Assembly (NCBI RefSeq): GCF_026619435.1
Contig: NZ_JAOVZQ010000001.1
Span: 875,501 to 939,500, forward strand
Length of the DNA: 64,000 nucleotides
Reading direction: 5' to 3'
Source: Hoeflea ulvae
GTDB taxonomy: Bacteria; Pseudomonadota; Alphaproteobacteria; Rhizobiales; Rhizobiaceae
Positions within the stretch are counted from its first letter, which is position 1, and the number at the start of each line of letters is the position of its first letter. The position numbers were made by a program, and so were the translations under genes. Shown here one piece after another: positions 18,725 to 28,530 of the stretch. The notes beneath the pieces are model-generated. The model ran no database searches. It was not told the origin of the DNA and saw nothing but the letters and a program-made list of their open reading frames with translations.

Positions 18725-19414
18725 TCACAAAATAAGCTTGCGCTCCTTGAGCCAGTTCCTGATTGTTTTGTCTGACTTTTCCAACTCTGGATGGGAATCC
18801 TGAATTTTTTCGATGACCTTGGCAAAATTTACCTTTCCATTTTTTTTTAGATAATCCTTGAGGTCCAGGCCGTTGATTGTATTTTGGGCTGCAGAAATTG
18901 CTGGGGCACGTTTGACGGCGTTCAGAGCACTCATTGCCGCGTTGCGGCTATCAAAGCTGGCTCTTTTGTCTGCCTCTGCCCGCTCTTCACGTTTTCTCTC
19001 TTCGCGAAAATCGTCGGGCAGTTCACATTTTTCGTCATGTATGGCAACATGTAGCCAAGGGATAATGATGCCAGCATAAAAAGCTTTTTTTATAATATCG
19101 CCTGGCTTCCCTGTGGTAAGCCGGAGTCCATCTACTCTACGGAAACGATCCTGTATTTCGTCTTCCTCCGGCACATCTTCTACGTCGAAATGTTCAGCGG
19201 ATAGCGAAGGTAACCATCGACGGCTTTTTCGGTCCGTGGTGTCCGATTCTGGATCCAAGCCTACGAGCAATAAACGTGACTCCTTCGGGGCCCAGCTGGG
19301 TTGTTCCAGCCAACCTCGCAGCAAGCTCTGCTTATATTTTTGCTTTGCACGTGTAAGTTGTTTAATTGTCAGAGCGTCGCATTCGGAATTGAGGCCTTCA
19401 TTTTCTCTTTGCAA
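18725..19414 (-). CDS. Hypothetical protein of the integrative element
   Basis: Encodes 229 residues: soluble, highly charged, rich in Lys and Glu, with a helical segment at about residues 135-160 (REERKREERAEADKR). The C-terminal 50 residues (KSDKTIRNWLKERK) resemble a helix-turn-helix end. Base composition is lower in GC than the VapE gene. Its position beside the AlpA-like gene and the integrase remnant places it in the same element. No family is recognised. Confidence 0.6.
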   Translation of the reverse strand: MQRENEGLNSECDALTIKQLTRAKQKYKQSLLRGWLEQPSWAPKESRLLLVGLDPESDTTDRKSRRWLPSLSAEHFDVEDVPEEDEIQDRFRRVDGLRLTTGKPGDIIKKAFYAGIIIPWLHVAIHDEKCELPDDFREERKREERAEADKRASFDSRNAAMSALNAVKRAPAISAAQNTINGLDLKDYLKKNGKVNFAKVIEKIQDSHPELEKSDKTIRNWLKERKLIL

Positions 19415-19450
19415 TGGTTAAGCTCCTTTGCTGAAGGGAACGACATTTGT

Positions 19451-19860
19451 TCAGCCATTGAGTGAATTTGCCAGCGATGCTGCGATCATATCTGCAGCCT
19501 GGCGCAGCGGGTCAACGGCAAGGTGAGCGTGACGGGCAGTCGTCTTCGGGTCCGCGTGTCCCAGCAGTCCGCCAATGAGGGGCAGGCCGAGACCACCACC
19601 AGCCCCATCATACGTAAACGAGTGGCGAAGATCATGAATACGCAAACCATCGAGCTCAGCGGGCCGCGTCACCAAACGTCACGTTTTTTTGATGTCAGAA
19701 TGTGGCTGCTCCCTTTCGGAGCCGGCGCTCTCAGAGGCAATGACGTAGCGTCCCAACTGCGGCAAAGTTTCCAAGATTTCAATAGCGGGCGCCGAAAGGA
19801 CAATCGCCTTCTTGCCGGTCTTGCTGTCTGGGTCCTGCATTCCGGCAGATCTCTGCAATC
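19451..19860 (-). pseudogene. Broken tyrosine-recombinase integrase, C-terminal half
   Basis: Two frames must be joined. One carries DSKTGKKAIVLSAPAIEILE with GRYVIASES. The other carries LDGLRIHDLRHSF and LLGHADPKTTARHAHLAVDP. They form the catalytic half of a site-specific recombinase. A frameshift lies near 19677, the N-terminal half is missing, and the catalytic tyrosine of the usual ARYAHL motif is His (ARHAHL). The HxxR and LLGH residues remain. The protein cannot be an active integrase, so the element is no longer self-mobile by this gene. Confidence 0.8.
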
Positions 19861-19930
19861 GGTACACCGTCATCACTCTGCTTCAAAATGAACGCCTTCT
19901 GGGCGTCCGAAAAATTCAACGCGTTCATCG
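19838..19930 (-). mobile_element. 5' scrap of an IS3-family orfA
   Basis: From the ATG at 19928 the minus strand reads MNALNFSDAQKAF, then GVPIAEICRNAG, the N-terminal helix-turn-helix of IS3-family OrfA. The reading then passes directly into integrase sequence. The fragment belongs to a different IS3 subgroup from the complete element at 51.3 kb. It marks the breakpoint at which the integrase lost its first half. Confidence 0.65.
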
Positions 19931-20060
19931 CTTCCGCTCCTTTTTCCAACCCCGAATTTACAGCGGAAAACTCCAATCAAAAAAATCCAGTTTTCGGGGA
20001 TCAGAGCAAATGCCGATTTCGTCCGATCGCTCAACTTAGCGATTTTTTCCAATCGCGTGA

Positions 20061-20714
20061 CTAAATGCTGTCCTTTACGCGGTCCCAGGTCTTCTTGAGG
20101 TGGTTCGCCATGGCTTCACCGAGGGCCAGGCCATCCCTGTCCTTCAGTGCACGCACCATTTCCTCATGATCGGCCACAGCCCCGGCCCAGGAGTCAGGTT
20201 TCTGGTTGCCGATGTAGCGAATACGCTTCAGCCGGGCCTGAATGTTCGCCTGCATTTCCTGCAGGGTCTCGTTCTTCGACAATCCTGCCAGACGCGAGTG
20301 AAAATCCTGGTTCATCTTGTAATAAGGCATCCGGTCACGCGCGCGGTAGCAGTCCATCATGTGCTTATGAAGATCAATCAGTGCTTCTATCTCTTCGTCG
20401 CTGGCCCGCTCGCAGGCGAGTTCGCCGGCCAGTTTCTCAAGATTTCCGAGGACTTCGAGCATGGAGAACACTTCGTCCCGGGTCAGCTTGCGAACGACGC
20501 TTCCTTTGGAAGGGCGCACAATCACCAAACCCTCGGCGGCGAGCGTCCGAAGCGCCTCGCGGAACGGGGTGCGCGATACACCAAGCTCCTCGATGAGATG
20601 TGCCTCGTCGATCCGGCTTCCGGGCTCCAGTGTGCCCTCGATAATGAGATCGCGAATGCGGCTGGCCACCTGATCGTGGAGCGATCGATTCGTAATGGCA
20701 ATGGCGGATTTCAT
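20061..20714 (-). CDS. GntR-family (FCD) transcription regulator
   Basis: Encodes 217 residues. The N-terminal winged helix is typical (LIIEGTLEPGSRIDEAHL, ELGVSRTPFREALRTLAAEG). The C-terminal FCD ligand domain (about residues 80-215) has the usual metal-site residues in the NQDFHSRL and DHEEM helices. It is divergent from the TRAP and sugar-acid operon, with 155 bases between. It probably represses that operon until the sugar acid or a downstream keto-acid binds. The inducer is not readable from sequence. Confidence 0.9.
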   Translation of the reverse strand: MKSAIAITNRSLHDQVASRIRDLIIEGTLEPGSRIDEAHLIEELGVSRTPFREALRTLAAEGLVIVRPSKGSVVRKLTRDEVFSMLEVLGNLEKLAGELACERASDEEIEALIDLHKHMMDCYRARDRMPYYKMNQDFHSRLAGLSKNETLQEMQANIQARLKRIRYIGNQKPDSWAGAVADHEEMVRALKDRDGLALGEAMANHLKKTWDRVKDSI

Positions 20715-20805
20715 CTCTAAGCCTTTAAATTTTCGACGTTAAGTTCGGAGGGGCCACGGTTGAAATAAAATATCCATAAACGCCTTGCTAGTCCATACTT
20801 TCATC

Positions 20806-20822
20806 ATGTATACAAAATACAT
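20806..20822. promoter_or_regulatory. Candidate GntR operator between regulator and TRAP operon
   Basis: ATGTAT, five bases, then ATACAT. This is a perfect six-base inverted repeat that also contains TGTATACA, in the AT-rich divergent promoter region. FCD regulators commonly bind short palindromes of this kind. Assignment to this regulator is by position. Confidence 0.55.
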
Positions 20823-20869
20823 TGTGCGAATATGCATAATATCATTTACGCGGGAGAGGAGACCACCCC

Positions 20870-21853
20870 ATGAACACCCTTCGAAACGGCATTTCCGCCG
20901 GACTGATGATCTGCGCGATGTCAGTGACGGCAGCACCGGCACTGGCTGACACCTACATCGTCGCCGTTGGTGCAGCGTCAAACAGCCTTCAAGGCCGCAG
21001 CGCAGCCAAATTCGCCGAGGATCTTGGTGCGGAACTGGGCGACGCGCACACAGTCGAATTCTATGCCGACGGCCAGCTCGGTGACGAAAAGGAATTGATG
21101 CAGAAGCTTCGCCTTGGCACGGTTCAGTTCACTCTGATCTCGTCGATAATGACCAACGTCGCGCCAGAGTTTGCGCTCTTTGATATGCCGTTTCTTGTGC
21201 AAGACCGCGCGCATCTCAAAGCCATCGACGCCGACATCGTTCAGAATGACCTGGCGCCGAAAGCGGAAGAGGCTGGTTTGAAGGTCCTGTCGACCTGGGA
21301 GAACGGGTTCCGCCAGATTACCAACAACACCCGCCCCATCAATACGCCCGCCGATCTCAAGGGACTGAAAATCCGGACGCCGTCATCCGAATGGCGTGTG
21401 TCGATGTTCAAGGAGTGGGGCGCAAACCCGACGCCGATGGCGTTCTCTGAGGTGTTCGTGGCACTCCAGACCGGGACGATGGACGGCCAGGAGAATCCGC
21501 TGACCAACATCACCGGTGCAAATTTTCAGGAAGTGCAGAAATATCTCAGCCTGACCGGACACGTCTATTCGCCGACGTACCTGACAACAGGATTGGGCAC
21601 CTGGGACGGCTTGCCGGACGATGTGAAGGCGGCTGTGTCGACTGTCTCGGCCTCGGTTCAGGACTGGTCGTTTGCACAGGGCGAAACCGCCGACAATGAA
21701 CTCGTCGGTAAGGTCAAAGCCGCCGGCGTCGAAGTCAATCAGGCGGACAAGCAGGCGTTCATCGAAGCTTCTGCGCCGGTCTACGCGGCTTTCGCGAGTC
21801 AGGTGGAGGGCGGAGACGCGCTGGTAAGCCGCGCTCAGGCTCTGGCCAACTAA
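20870..21853 (+). CDS. dctP: TRAP transporter solute-binding protein, DctP family
   Basis: Encodes 327 residues with a clear signal peptide ending at ALAD. Family hallmarks include DGQLGDEKELMQKLRLGTVQF, the LKGLKIRTP segment near residue 165, and GTMDGQENPL, which carries the substrate-contact Asn/Glu region. It captures an organic or sugar acid in the periplasm and hands it to the membrane subunits encoded next. It is the first gene of the operon. A strong hairpin directly follows it, which would keep its mRNA more abundant than that of the permeases. Confidence 0.9.
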   Translation: MNTLRNGISAGLMICAMSVTAAPALADTYIVAVGAASNSLQGRSAAKFAEDLGAELGDAHTVEFYADGQLGDEKELMQKLRLGTVQFTLISSIMTNVAPEFALFDMPFLVQDRAHLKAIDADIVQNDLAPKAEEAGLKVLSTWENGFRQITNNTRPINTPADLKGLKIRTPSSEWRVSMFKEWGANPTPMAFSEVFVALQTGTMDGQENPLTNITGANFQEVQKYLSLTGHVYSPTYLTTGLGTWDGLPDDVKAAVSTVSASVQDWSFAQGETADNELVGKVKAAGVEVNQADKQAFIEASAPVYAAFASQVEGGDALVSRAQALAN

Positions 21854-21866
21854 TGCGTTGACGTGG

Positions 21867-21891
21867 AGCCGGCCGGAGTTTCCGGCCGGCT
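21867..21891 (+). terminator. Strong hairpin between dctP and dctQ (intra-operon attenuator)
   Basis: GCCGGCCGGA, a three-base loop and TCCGGCCGGC form a ten-pair stem, followed by TTCCTTTTT. It has the form of an intrinsic terminator. Since the next TRAP genes follow at once with their own ribosome site, it probably trims expression of the permease part. Confidence 0.75.
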
Positions 21892-21917
21892 TCCTTTTTG
21901 GGGAGGAAACCCGGTTC

Positions 21918-22481
21918 ATGGTCGCAACTTTTGAAAAAGCGCTTGTGTGGTTGATCGAGACAATCTGCCTTGCGCTGCTGGTCGCATTGGCGCTGTCGGT
22001 CATCTATTCAACCACGATGCGCTATCTCGGCTCGTCGCCGTCCTGGTACGACGAGATCGCCAGCGTGCTTCTCGCCTGGCTTACCTATTTCGGCGCGACA
22101 TACGCGCTGTTTCTTCGCCAGCACATGAGCTTCGGCGGCATTGTCACGGCGCTGCCGAAACATGCCGCAGTGGCACTCGCCCTGGTTTCCGAATTCCTGG
22201 TGATCGGCTTCTTCGCCGTCGTCGCCTGGTACGGCAATGCGGTGCTTGCCGCTGCCAAGTGGGACTCGCTGCTCTCCATCCGCTGGATGACGCTCGACAT
22301 CGTCCAGTCGATCATACCGTTATCCGCCGCGCTGATGATCATCGGAACCTTTCTGACGATGCCGCGCGCGCTCAGAAACGCCGCGGCAGGGATCGACACC
22401 GACCACGCCGAAATCGAGCAGGCCATTGCCGATGCCGAACGCGAGAACGCGACCGCGTCCCGAAAGGACCAATCCCTATGA
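21918..22481 (+). CDS. dctQ: TRAP transporter small membrane subunit, DctQ family
   Basis: Encodes 187 residues. The start is the ATG after GGGGAGGAAAC. Four membrane helices are apparent: LVWLIETICLALLVALALSV, VLLAWLTYFGATYALF, ALALVSEFLVIGFFAVVAW and IIPLSAALMIIGTFL. The SPSWYDEIASV segment is typical of DctQ. It overlaps the dctM start in an ATGA. It works with DctP and DctM in sodium- or proton-driven uptake. Confidence 0.9.
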   Translation: MVATFEKALVWLIETICLALLVALALSVIYSTTMRYLGSSPSWYDEIASVLLAWLTYFGATYALFLRQHMSFGGIVTALPKHAAVALALVSEFLVIGFFAVVAWYGNAVLAAAKWDSLLSIRWMTLDIVQSIIPLSAALMIIGTFLTMPRALRNAAAGIDTDHAEIEQAIADAERENATASRKDQSL

Positions 22482-23758
22482 TCCTTCTTGCCACTACAGT
22501 TGCCTTGATAGGGCTGATCCTGATCAACGTACCGATCGCTGTCGCCATCGGGATCGTCGCCGTCGGCGGTCTTGTCCTGACACCGGGCGGCGCGACCCTG
22601 TACGACATGGCCATCGCGCTTTATTCCGGGGCGACCTCATTCCCGCTGATCGCGATCCCTCTGTTCATCCTGGCTGGAAACCTGATGAACACCACGGGCA
22701 TCTCGGTCCGGCTGATCAACTTTGTGACCTCGCTGATCGGGTTCGTGCGCGGCGGTCTTGGTATGGTGAATATCGGAGTCTCGATGGTCTTTGCGGAGAT
22801 CTCCGGCTCGGCAGTCGCCGATGTTGCGGCTACCGGCACTGTCTTGATCCCCGAGATGAAGAAACGCGGCTATTCGAGAACGCTTGCCGCAGCGATCACG
22901 TCGTCGTCGGCGTCATTGGCCATCATCATTCCACCCTCGATTCCGATGATCCTTTACGGCGCCATTGCGGAGACTTCGGTGCTGAAGCTGTTCGTTGCCG
23001 GTGTCGTTCCTGGTGTGCTGGGCGGCGTCCTGCTGATGGCGGTCACCTATGTGATGGCGGTTCGCTATGACCTGCCGCGTGCTGACGGCTTCGACCTTTG
23101 CCATGTCTGGCGGTCGTTCAAGGAGGCCATATGGGCCTTGCTGATGCCGGTCATCATACTTGGCGGCATCTTCACCGGTGTCGTGACGGCAACCGAAGGC
23201 GCAGGGCTGGCCGTTCTGGCAGCCTTGATCATCGGCATCTTCATCTACCGTGACCTCGATGTCTCGCGGCTTCGCAAGGTGATGCTTGAAGGTGTCAGCC
23301 AGACCGGAGTGGTGATGCTGCTTGTCGCAACTTCGGCTGCGCTGGGGCTGTTCCTGACCCAGGCGCAGGTCCCGCAGCAGTTGGCGCAGCAGATCACCGA
23401 GCTGACGACAAACCCGCTGATCGTATTGGCGCTTCTCAATCTCCTGCTTCTGGTGCTGGGCATGTTCCTGCACGGTGCTGCGGCCATCATCCTGGTGGTG
23501 CCGGTGGTGATGCCGCTGGTCAATGCCGTCGGTATCGATCCGGTCCATTTCGGGATCATGGTGACGCTTAACCTCGCCATCGGCCAGCAGACCCCGCCCG
23601 TGGCCTCGGTCCTGATCACATCGTGCTCGATCGCCAAGGCAGGGATCTGGGAGACCTCTCGCACCAACCTGCCGTTCATAGGCGTCCTCGCCTTTATCCT
23701 CTTGCTCGTCACTTACGTGCCGCAGGTATCTCTCGCTCTCACGGAGATCATCCAATGA
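22478..23758 (+). CDS. dctM: TRAP transporter large membrane subunit, DctM family
   Basis: Encodes 426 residues. The start is the ATG overlapping the dctQ stop. Longer in-frame upstream sequence is just the shadow of dctQ. It has about twelve hydrophobic helices and the DctM signatures FPLIAIPLFILAGNLM and GSAVADVAATGTVLIPEMKKRGY. The GQQTPPVASVL stretch near residue 370 is also typical. It is the transport channel. Its stop overlaps the next start, again ATGA. Confidence 0.92.
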   Translation: MILLATTVALIGLILINVPIAVAIGIVAVGGLVLTPGGATLYDMAIALYSGATSFPLIAIPLFILAGNLMNTTGISVRLINFVTSLIGFVRGGLGMVNIGVSMVFAEISGSAVADVAATGTVLIPEMKKRGYSRTLAAAITSSSASLAIIIPPSIPMILYGAIAETSVLKLFVAGVVPGVLGGVLLMAVTYVMAVRYDLPRADGFDLCHVWRSFKEAIWALLMPVIILGGIFTGVVTATEGAGLAVLAALIIGIFIYRDLDVSRLRKVMLEGVSQTGVVMLLVATSAALGLFLTQAQVPQQLAQQITELTTNPLIVLALLNLLLLVLGMFLHGAAAIILVVPVVMPLVNAVGIDPVHFGIMVTLNLAIGQQTPPVASVLITSCSIAKAGIWETSRTNLPFIGVLAFILLLVTYVPQVSLALTEIIQ

Positions 23759-24771
23759 CCGACCGGAAACCACGAATCGCCATCATCCCCGGAGATCCTT
23801 CCGGGATCGGACCGGAACTCATTGCCAAGCTGCTGGAGCAGGAGGGCGTCAAGGACGCAGCCGACATCCTGCTGATTGGCGACCAGCATGTGTGGCAGCA
23901 AGGTGCACAGCAGGCGGCGTTGACAGTCGATCTGGCGCAGATAGACGAAGCGGAGATCGACACGCAAGAGGGGCTGGCCTGGCTCCCGATGCAGACCATT
24001 GCACCAGAGGACGTGAAAATCGCCGAGGTGACTGTTGCAGGTGGTGCCTCCAGCCTGCGCTGCCTCGACAAGGCGCTGGACCTGGCAATGGCCGGCAAGG
24101 TTGATGGCGTCCTCTTCGGACCGTTCAACAAGGCTGCCCTGACCAGCGCGGGCCTGAATGCCGAGGACGAACACCGCTACATAGCCCGGCACATCGGCTT
24201 CAAGGGCTATCACAGCGAGATCAATGTCCTGGACAATTTGATGACAACTCGCGTCACCAGCCATATCGGCCTTCGTGAGGTCGCCGAACGGATCACCGCG
24301 GAAGCGGTGGAAAAGGCGATCGGTCTTGCCGAGGATACCTTCCGGCGTGCGGGCAATGCCCGGCCGCATATCGCCGTGGCTGCGCTCAATCCCCACGCGG
24401 GCGACAATGGCAAGTTCGGTCGCGAAGAGATCGACATCCTGCAACCCGTCATCAAGGCCGCGCAGGCGCAACAGAAGCACGTCACCGGGCCCTGGCCCTC
24501 GGATACGGTGTTCTTGAAGGCGAAGCGGGGCGAGGTCGATGCCGTCGTCACGATGTATCACGACCAGGGACAGATCGCCATCAAGCTGATGGGGTTTGAC
24601 CGCGGAGTGACCGTGGCCGGCGGTCTGCCAATTCCCATTGCTACTCCCGCCCATGGCACTGCTTTCGACATCGCCGGTAAAAACAAGGCCAACGTTGGCG
24701 CGACGCTCCAGGCCTTCAACCTGCTCGTTCGCATGGCCCGAAATCATCGCGCAAACCGCGCGGCAGCCTGA
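23755..24771 (+). CDS. PdxA-family dehydrogenase (4-hydroxythreonine-4-phosphate dehydrogenase-like)
   Basis: Encodes 338 residues starting [22 protein letters not shown], the PdxA opening. Metal and substrate residues typical of the family are visible: His in [19 protein letters not shown], and the MYHDQGQ motif. Housekeeping PdxA serves vitamin B6 synthesis. Copies inside sugar-acid operons (PdxA2 type) instead oxidise phosphorylated four-carbon acids or related substrates. Overlap with dctM and position before the dehydratase favour a catabolic role. The usual kinase partner (DUF1537) is absent, so the true substrate is open. Confidence 0.85.
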   Translation: MTDRKPRIAIIPGDPSGIGPELIAKLLEQEGVKDAADILLIGDQHVWQQGAQQAALTVDLAQIDEAEIDTQEGLAWLPMQTIAPEDVKIAEVTVAGGASSLRCLDKALDLAMAGKVDGVLFGPFNKAALTSAGLNAEDEHRYIARHIGFKGYHSEINVLDNLMTTRVTSHIGLREVAERITAEAVEKAIGLAEDTFRRAGNARPHIAVAALNPHAGDNGKFGREEIDILQPVIKAAQAQQKHVTGPWPSDTVFLKAKRGEVDAVVTMYHDQGQIAIKLMGFDRGVTVAGGLPIPIATPAHGTAFDIAGKNKANVGATLQAFNLLVRMARNHRANRAAA

Positions 24772-24784
24772 CAAGGAAACTCAC

Positions 24785-25960
24785 ATGACCAAGATCAAAT
24801 CTGTGCGTACGCGCGTCTGGAACTGGACCGGCCCGACCGTGCCGCCCACCGGCAATTTCTGCACCAACGCGTCGGATGCACTTTGGGCGAAGGGCGACGC
24901 CATGGCGTCGTTCCGCTTTTACCAGTGGCTGACCTGCGAGATTGAAACCGAAGACGGAACCATCGGTATCGGCAATGCGGCGCTGGCGCCGACAGTGGTC
25001 AAGACGGCCATCGACGACTGGTATGCCCCGCTGGTGATCGGCGAGGATCCGTTCGACTATGCCTATATCTGGGAGAAAATGTACCGCCGCACCCATGCCT
25101 GGGGCCGCAAGGGGATCGGCATGACGGCGATATCCGCCATCGACATCGCCATCTGGGATCTGATGGGCAAGCTGGTAGGCAAGCCCGTGTTCAAGCTGCT
25201 GGGCGGCAGGACCAAGGAAAAGATTCCGGTCTACTACTCCAAGCTCTATGCGGGTCCGGTCGAAAGCATGCAGGCCGAGGCCGAGGAAGCCATGAAGAAC
25301 GGCTACACCGGCTACAAGTCCCGTTTCGGCTACGGTCCCAAGGACGGCATGGCGGGAATGCGCGAGAACCTCAAACGCGTGGAAGCACTGCGCGAGGTCA
25401 TCGGCTACGACAATGACCTGATGCTCGAATGTTACATGGGCTGGAACCTGGATTACACCAAGCGGATGCTGCCGAAACTGGCGAAATACGAACCGCGCTG
25501 GCTGGAAGAGCCGGTTATCGCCGATGATGTCGAGGGCTATGCAGAACTCAACGCAATGAACATCGTGCCGATTTCCGGCGGCGAGCACGAATTCAGCGTG
25601 ATCGGTTGCAAGGACCTGATCGACAAGAAGGCCGTCAGTGTCCTCCAGTACGACACCAACCGGGTGGGCGGCATCACCGCGGCCCAGAAAATCAATGCCA
25701 TCGCCGAGGCGGCGCAGATTCCTGTCATCCCGCATGCCGGCCAGGCTCACAATTATCACCTGACAATGGCCAATACCAACTGCCCGATCAGCGAGTATTT
25801 CCCGGTCTTCGATGTCGAGGTCGGCAACGAGCTGTTCTACTATATCTTTGAGGGCGATCCTGAAGCCGTCGATGGGTTCCTGCAACTCGATGACGACAAG
25901 CCCGGGCTCGGGATCACGATCAGCGACAAGCATCTCTCAAATTTCGAGATCGTGGAATGA
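24785..25960 (+). CDS. Acid-sugar dehydratase of the enolase superfamily (rhamnonate dehydratase-like)
   Basis: Encodes 391 residues. The start is the ATG after AAGGAAACTCAC. Enolase-superfamily metal ligands are visible: Glu215 (LECYMGW), Glu241 (WLEEPV) and Glu267 (SGGEHE). His317 lies in IPHAGQ. The pattern around YGPKDGMAG and the His-containing motif after the Glu ligands is closest to L-rhamnonate dehydratase. It would remove water from an aldonate to give a 2-keto-3-deoxy acid. Substrate cannot be fixed. L-rhamnonate, L-lyxonate and related acids are candidates. It overlaps the next start by four bases. Confidence 0.85.
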   Translation: MTKIKSVRTRVWNWTGPTVPPTGNFCTNASDALWAKGDAMASFRFYQWLTCEIETEDGTIGIGNAALAPTVVKTAIDDWYAPLVIGEDPFDYAYIWEKMYRRTHAWGRKGIGMTAISAIDIAIWDLMGKLVGKPVFKLLGGRTKEKIPVYYSKLYAGPVESMQAEAEEAMKNGYTGYKSRFGYGPKDGMAGMRENLKRVEALREVIGYDNDLMLECYMGWNLDYTKRMLPKLAKYEPRWLEEPVIADDVEGYAELNAMNIVPISGGEHEFSVIGCKDLIDKKAVSVLQYDTNRVGGITAAQKINAIAEAAQIPVIPHAGQAHNYHLTMANTNCPISEYFPVFDVEVGNELFYYIFEGDPEAVDGFLQLDDDKPGLGITISDKHLSNFEIVE

Positions 25961-26868
25961 CCCGCTATTCCGGCATCTGGCCGGTCGCCCCGACACCGTT
26001 TCACGACGATGGCACGCTCGACCTCGACGGCATGAAGCGCGGTCTGGACTGCCTGATCGACCAGGGCGCGGATGGTATCTGCGTTCTGGCCAACTATTCC
26101 GAGCAGTTCCTGATTTCGGACGAAGAACGCGCGATCCTGACCCGTCTCAGCCTCGAGCACGTGGCCGGTCGCGTGCCGGTGATTGTGACGATCAGTCATT
26201 ACGCAACGCAGATTGCGGTCGAGCGGGCCCGCTTTGCCAAATCACTTGGCGCCGACATGGTCATGATGATGCCGCCCTATCACGGCGCGCTTTTGAAGGG
26301 GACGCCCGAGCAAACGTTCGAGCAGTTCCGCATGGTAGGCGAAGTTGGCATCCCGATCATGGTTCAGGACGCGCCGCTCTCGGGCGTCGATCTGCCAGTC
26401 TCGCTGTTAGTGCGGATGGCTCGCGAGATCGAAGAAGTGCGGTTGTTCAAGATCGAATGCCCGAAGGCCGCCAACAAGCTGCGCGCGCTGATCGCCGAGG
26501 GCGGCGACGCTATCGAGGGACCGTTCGACGGCGAGGAGGGCATCACCCTGCTGGCCGATCTGGATGCAGGCGCGACGGGATCGATGACCAGCGGCATGAT
26601 TGTCGACCAAATCAAGCCTGTCATCGAAAAGCACCACGCCGGCGACATGGAGGGCGCAACCGCCTCCTATGCGCGCGTGGCAATGGCGATCAACCATGAA
26701 AACCGGCAATGCGGATGGCAATCCTGCAAAGCGGCGATGGTGGAAGGCGGCGTGATCCGGTCCGAGTTCTGCAGACATCCGATACCGCCGCTTCATCCGG
26801 CAATCCGTCAACGGATGATCGACCTGTTGCAACCGCTGGACCCCATGGTGTTGAACTGGGACCGTTAA
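25957..26868 (+). CDS. DapA-superfamily 2-keto-3-deoxy-acid dehydratase or aldolase
   Basis: Encodes 303 residues with the beta/alpha barrel of the dihydrodipicolinate synthase family. The Schiff-base lysine is Lys165 in LFKIECPK. The usual Tyr-containing YNVP segment is replaced by VQDAPLSGV, a change seen in 2-keto-3-deoxy-pentonate dehydratases that form 2-oxoglutarate semialdehyde. Together with the upstream enolase-type dehydratase and the downstream aldehyde dehydrogenase this supports a Weimberg-type route. An aldolase giving pyruvate is the alternative. Confidence 0.8.
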   Translation: MTRYSGIWPVAPTPFHDDGTLDLDGMKRGLDCLIDQGADGICVLANYSEQFLISDEERAILTRLSLEHVAGRVPVIVTISHYATQIAVERARFAKSLGADMVMMMPPYHGALLKGTPEQTFEQFRMVGEVGIPIMVQDAPLSGVDLPVSLLVRMAREIEEVRLFKIECPKAANKLRALIAEGGDAIEGPFDGEEGITLLADLDAGATGSMTSGMIVDQIKPVIEKHHAGDMEGATASYARVAMAINHENRQCGWQSCKAAMVEGGVIRSEFCRHPIPPLHPAIRQRMIDLLQPLDPMVLNWDR

Positions 26869-27024
26869 TCCAGATCTAGCAGAAGTGTCCAGCGCTATTG
26901 CCCTGACGACATTCAGTAAAAAAGCGTCAGAGCATCGTCCTGTTAACCGGGCGGTGCTCTGAAACGCGTCGCCTGGACTCGGTCTGGTGCGCCGTGCTGC
27001 AAGCCAGACAAGATTGGAAAATAC

Positions 27025-28530
27025 ATGTCATTCACGCCTCACGGAAAGCACCTGATCGCCGGCAACTGGATTGCAGGCGACACAACCTTCCGCTCGGAGC
27101 CCGCCGATGGCCCGGCGCACGACTTCAGCGTCGGCACGCCCGCGCTGGTTGACCGCGCCTGCACCGCTGCGGAAGAGGCTTTCTGGTCCTATGGCTACAC
27201 AGCGCCCGCCGTGCGGGCGGAGTTCCTGAACGCAATCGCCGACGAGATCGAGGCCCGCGGCGAGGGGATCACCGAGATCGGCACGCAGGAAACCGGCTTG
27301 CCGGCAGGGCGGCTGCAAGGTGAGCGCGGGCGCACGGTGGGCCAGTTGAGGCTTTTTGCAAACCACATCCTGAAGGGCGACTACCTGGATCAGCGTCACG
27401 ATCCGGCCATGCCCGACCGCCAGCCAATGCCGCGCCCGGACCTGAAGATGGTGCAGCGCCCGATCGGTCCCGTCGCGGTCTTCGGCGCATCAAACTTCCC
27501 GCTGGCCTTCTCCACCGCGGGAGGTGATACCGCTGCTGCGCTGGCCGCGGGCTGCCCTGTCGTGGTTAAAGGCCATAACGCACATCCTGGAACCGGCGAA
27601 ATCGTGGCAGAAGCAATCCGTGCGGCGATCAGCACATGCGGCCTTCATCCCGGTGTGTTCAGTCTGGTCCAGGGCAACACGCGCGAGGTGGGGCAGACGC
27701 TGGTCCAGCATCCGCTGATCCGGGCTGTCGGCTTTACCGGATCGCTCGGCGGCGGCCGGGCGCTGTTTGATCTCTGCGCTGCACGCCCCGAACCGATTCC
27801 GTTCTTTGGCGAGTTGGGCAGCGTCAATCCGATGTTCCTGCTGCCGGGGGCACTGAAGTCACGTGCCGAGGCACTCGGCGAAGGCTGGGCCGCATCGTTG
27901 ACCATGGGCGCCGGCCAGTTCTGCACCAATCCGGGTATTTCCGTCGTGATCGACGGTCCGGACGCGGACACCTTCGCCGCTGCGGCATCCGAGGCGCTGG
28001 AAAAGGTTGGTCCGCAGATCATGCTGACCGACGGAATTGCTGCGGCCTATCGCGAAGGGCGCGACCGTGTCGCGGCCGGCACCGGCGTGCGCGAAGTGCT
28101 GACATCGATGTGCGTTCAGCGGTCTGCAACGCCATACCTGTATACCGTGAGCGGCAAGGACTGGATGGCGAACAAGACCCTTGGTGAAGAGGTTTTTGGC
28201 CCGTTGGGTCTCATCGTTCGGGTAGCCGACAAGGAAGAGATGATCCGCCTGGCGCACAGCCTTCAGGGACAACTGACCTGCACGCTTCACATTGAAAACG
28301 CCGACATGGGTCTGGCTGGAAAGCTCCTGCCGATTTTGGAACGCAAAGCCGGTCGGCTTCTGGCCAACAGCTACCCCACCGGTGTCGAAGTCAGCGATGC
28401 GATGGTGCACGGCGGCCCCTATCCTGCGAGCACCAACTTTGGTGCGACCTCGGTTGGTACCTTGTCAATCCGCAGGTTCCTGCGACCTGTTTGCTATCAG
28501 GACATGCCGGAGGCGCTGTTACCTCAATAG
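27025..28530 (+). CDS. 2-oxoglutarate semialdehyde dehydrogenase-like aldehyde dehydrogenase
   Basis: Encodes 501 residues of the aldehyde dehydrogenase superfamily. The catalytic Cys is in GAGQFCTNPG and the catalytic Glu in FFGELGSVNP. The coenzyme segment GPVAVFGASNFPLAFS is typical of the KGSADH-III group in sugar-acid and hydroxyproline operons. It would oxidise 2-oxoglutarate semialdehyde to 2-oxoglutarate with NAD(P)+. A 156-base gap separates it from the aldolase-family gene. The gap contains a CAGAGCA/TGCTCTG inverted repeat, so it may also have its own promoter. Confidence 0.88.
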   Translation: MSFTPHGKHLIAGNWIAGDTTFRSEPADGPAHDFSVGTPALVDRACTAAEEAFWSYGYTAPAVRAEFLNAIADEIEARGEGITEIGTQETGLPAGRLQGERGRTVGQLRLFANHILKGDYLDQRHDPAMPDRQPMPRPDLKMVQRPIGPVAVFGASNFPLAFSTAGGDTAAALAAGCPVVVKGHNAHPGTGEIVAEAIRAAISTCGLHPGVFSLVQGNTREVGQTLVQHPLIRAVGFTGSLGGGRALFDLCAARPEPIPFFGELGSVNPMFLLPGALKSRAEALGEGWAASLTMGAGQFCTNPGISVVIDGPDADTFAAAASEALEKVGPQIMLTDGIAAAYREGRDRVAAGTGVREVLTSMCVQRSATPYLYTVSGKDWMANKTLGEEVFGPLGLIVRVADKEEMIRLAHSLQGQLTCTLHIENADMGLAGKLLPILERKAGRLLANSYPTGVEVSDAMVHGGPYPASTNFGATSVGTLSIRRFLRPVCYQDMPEALLPQ

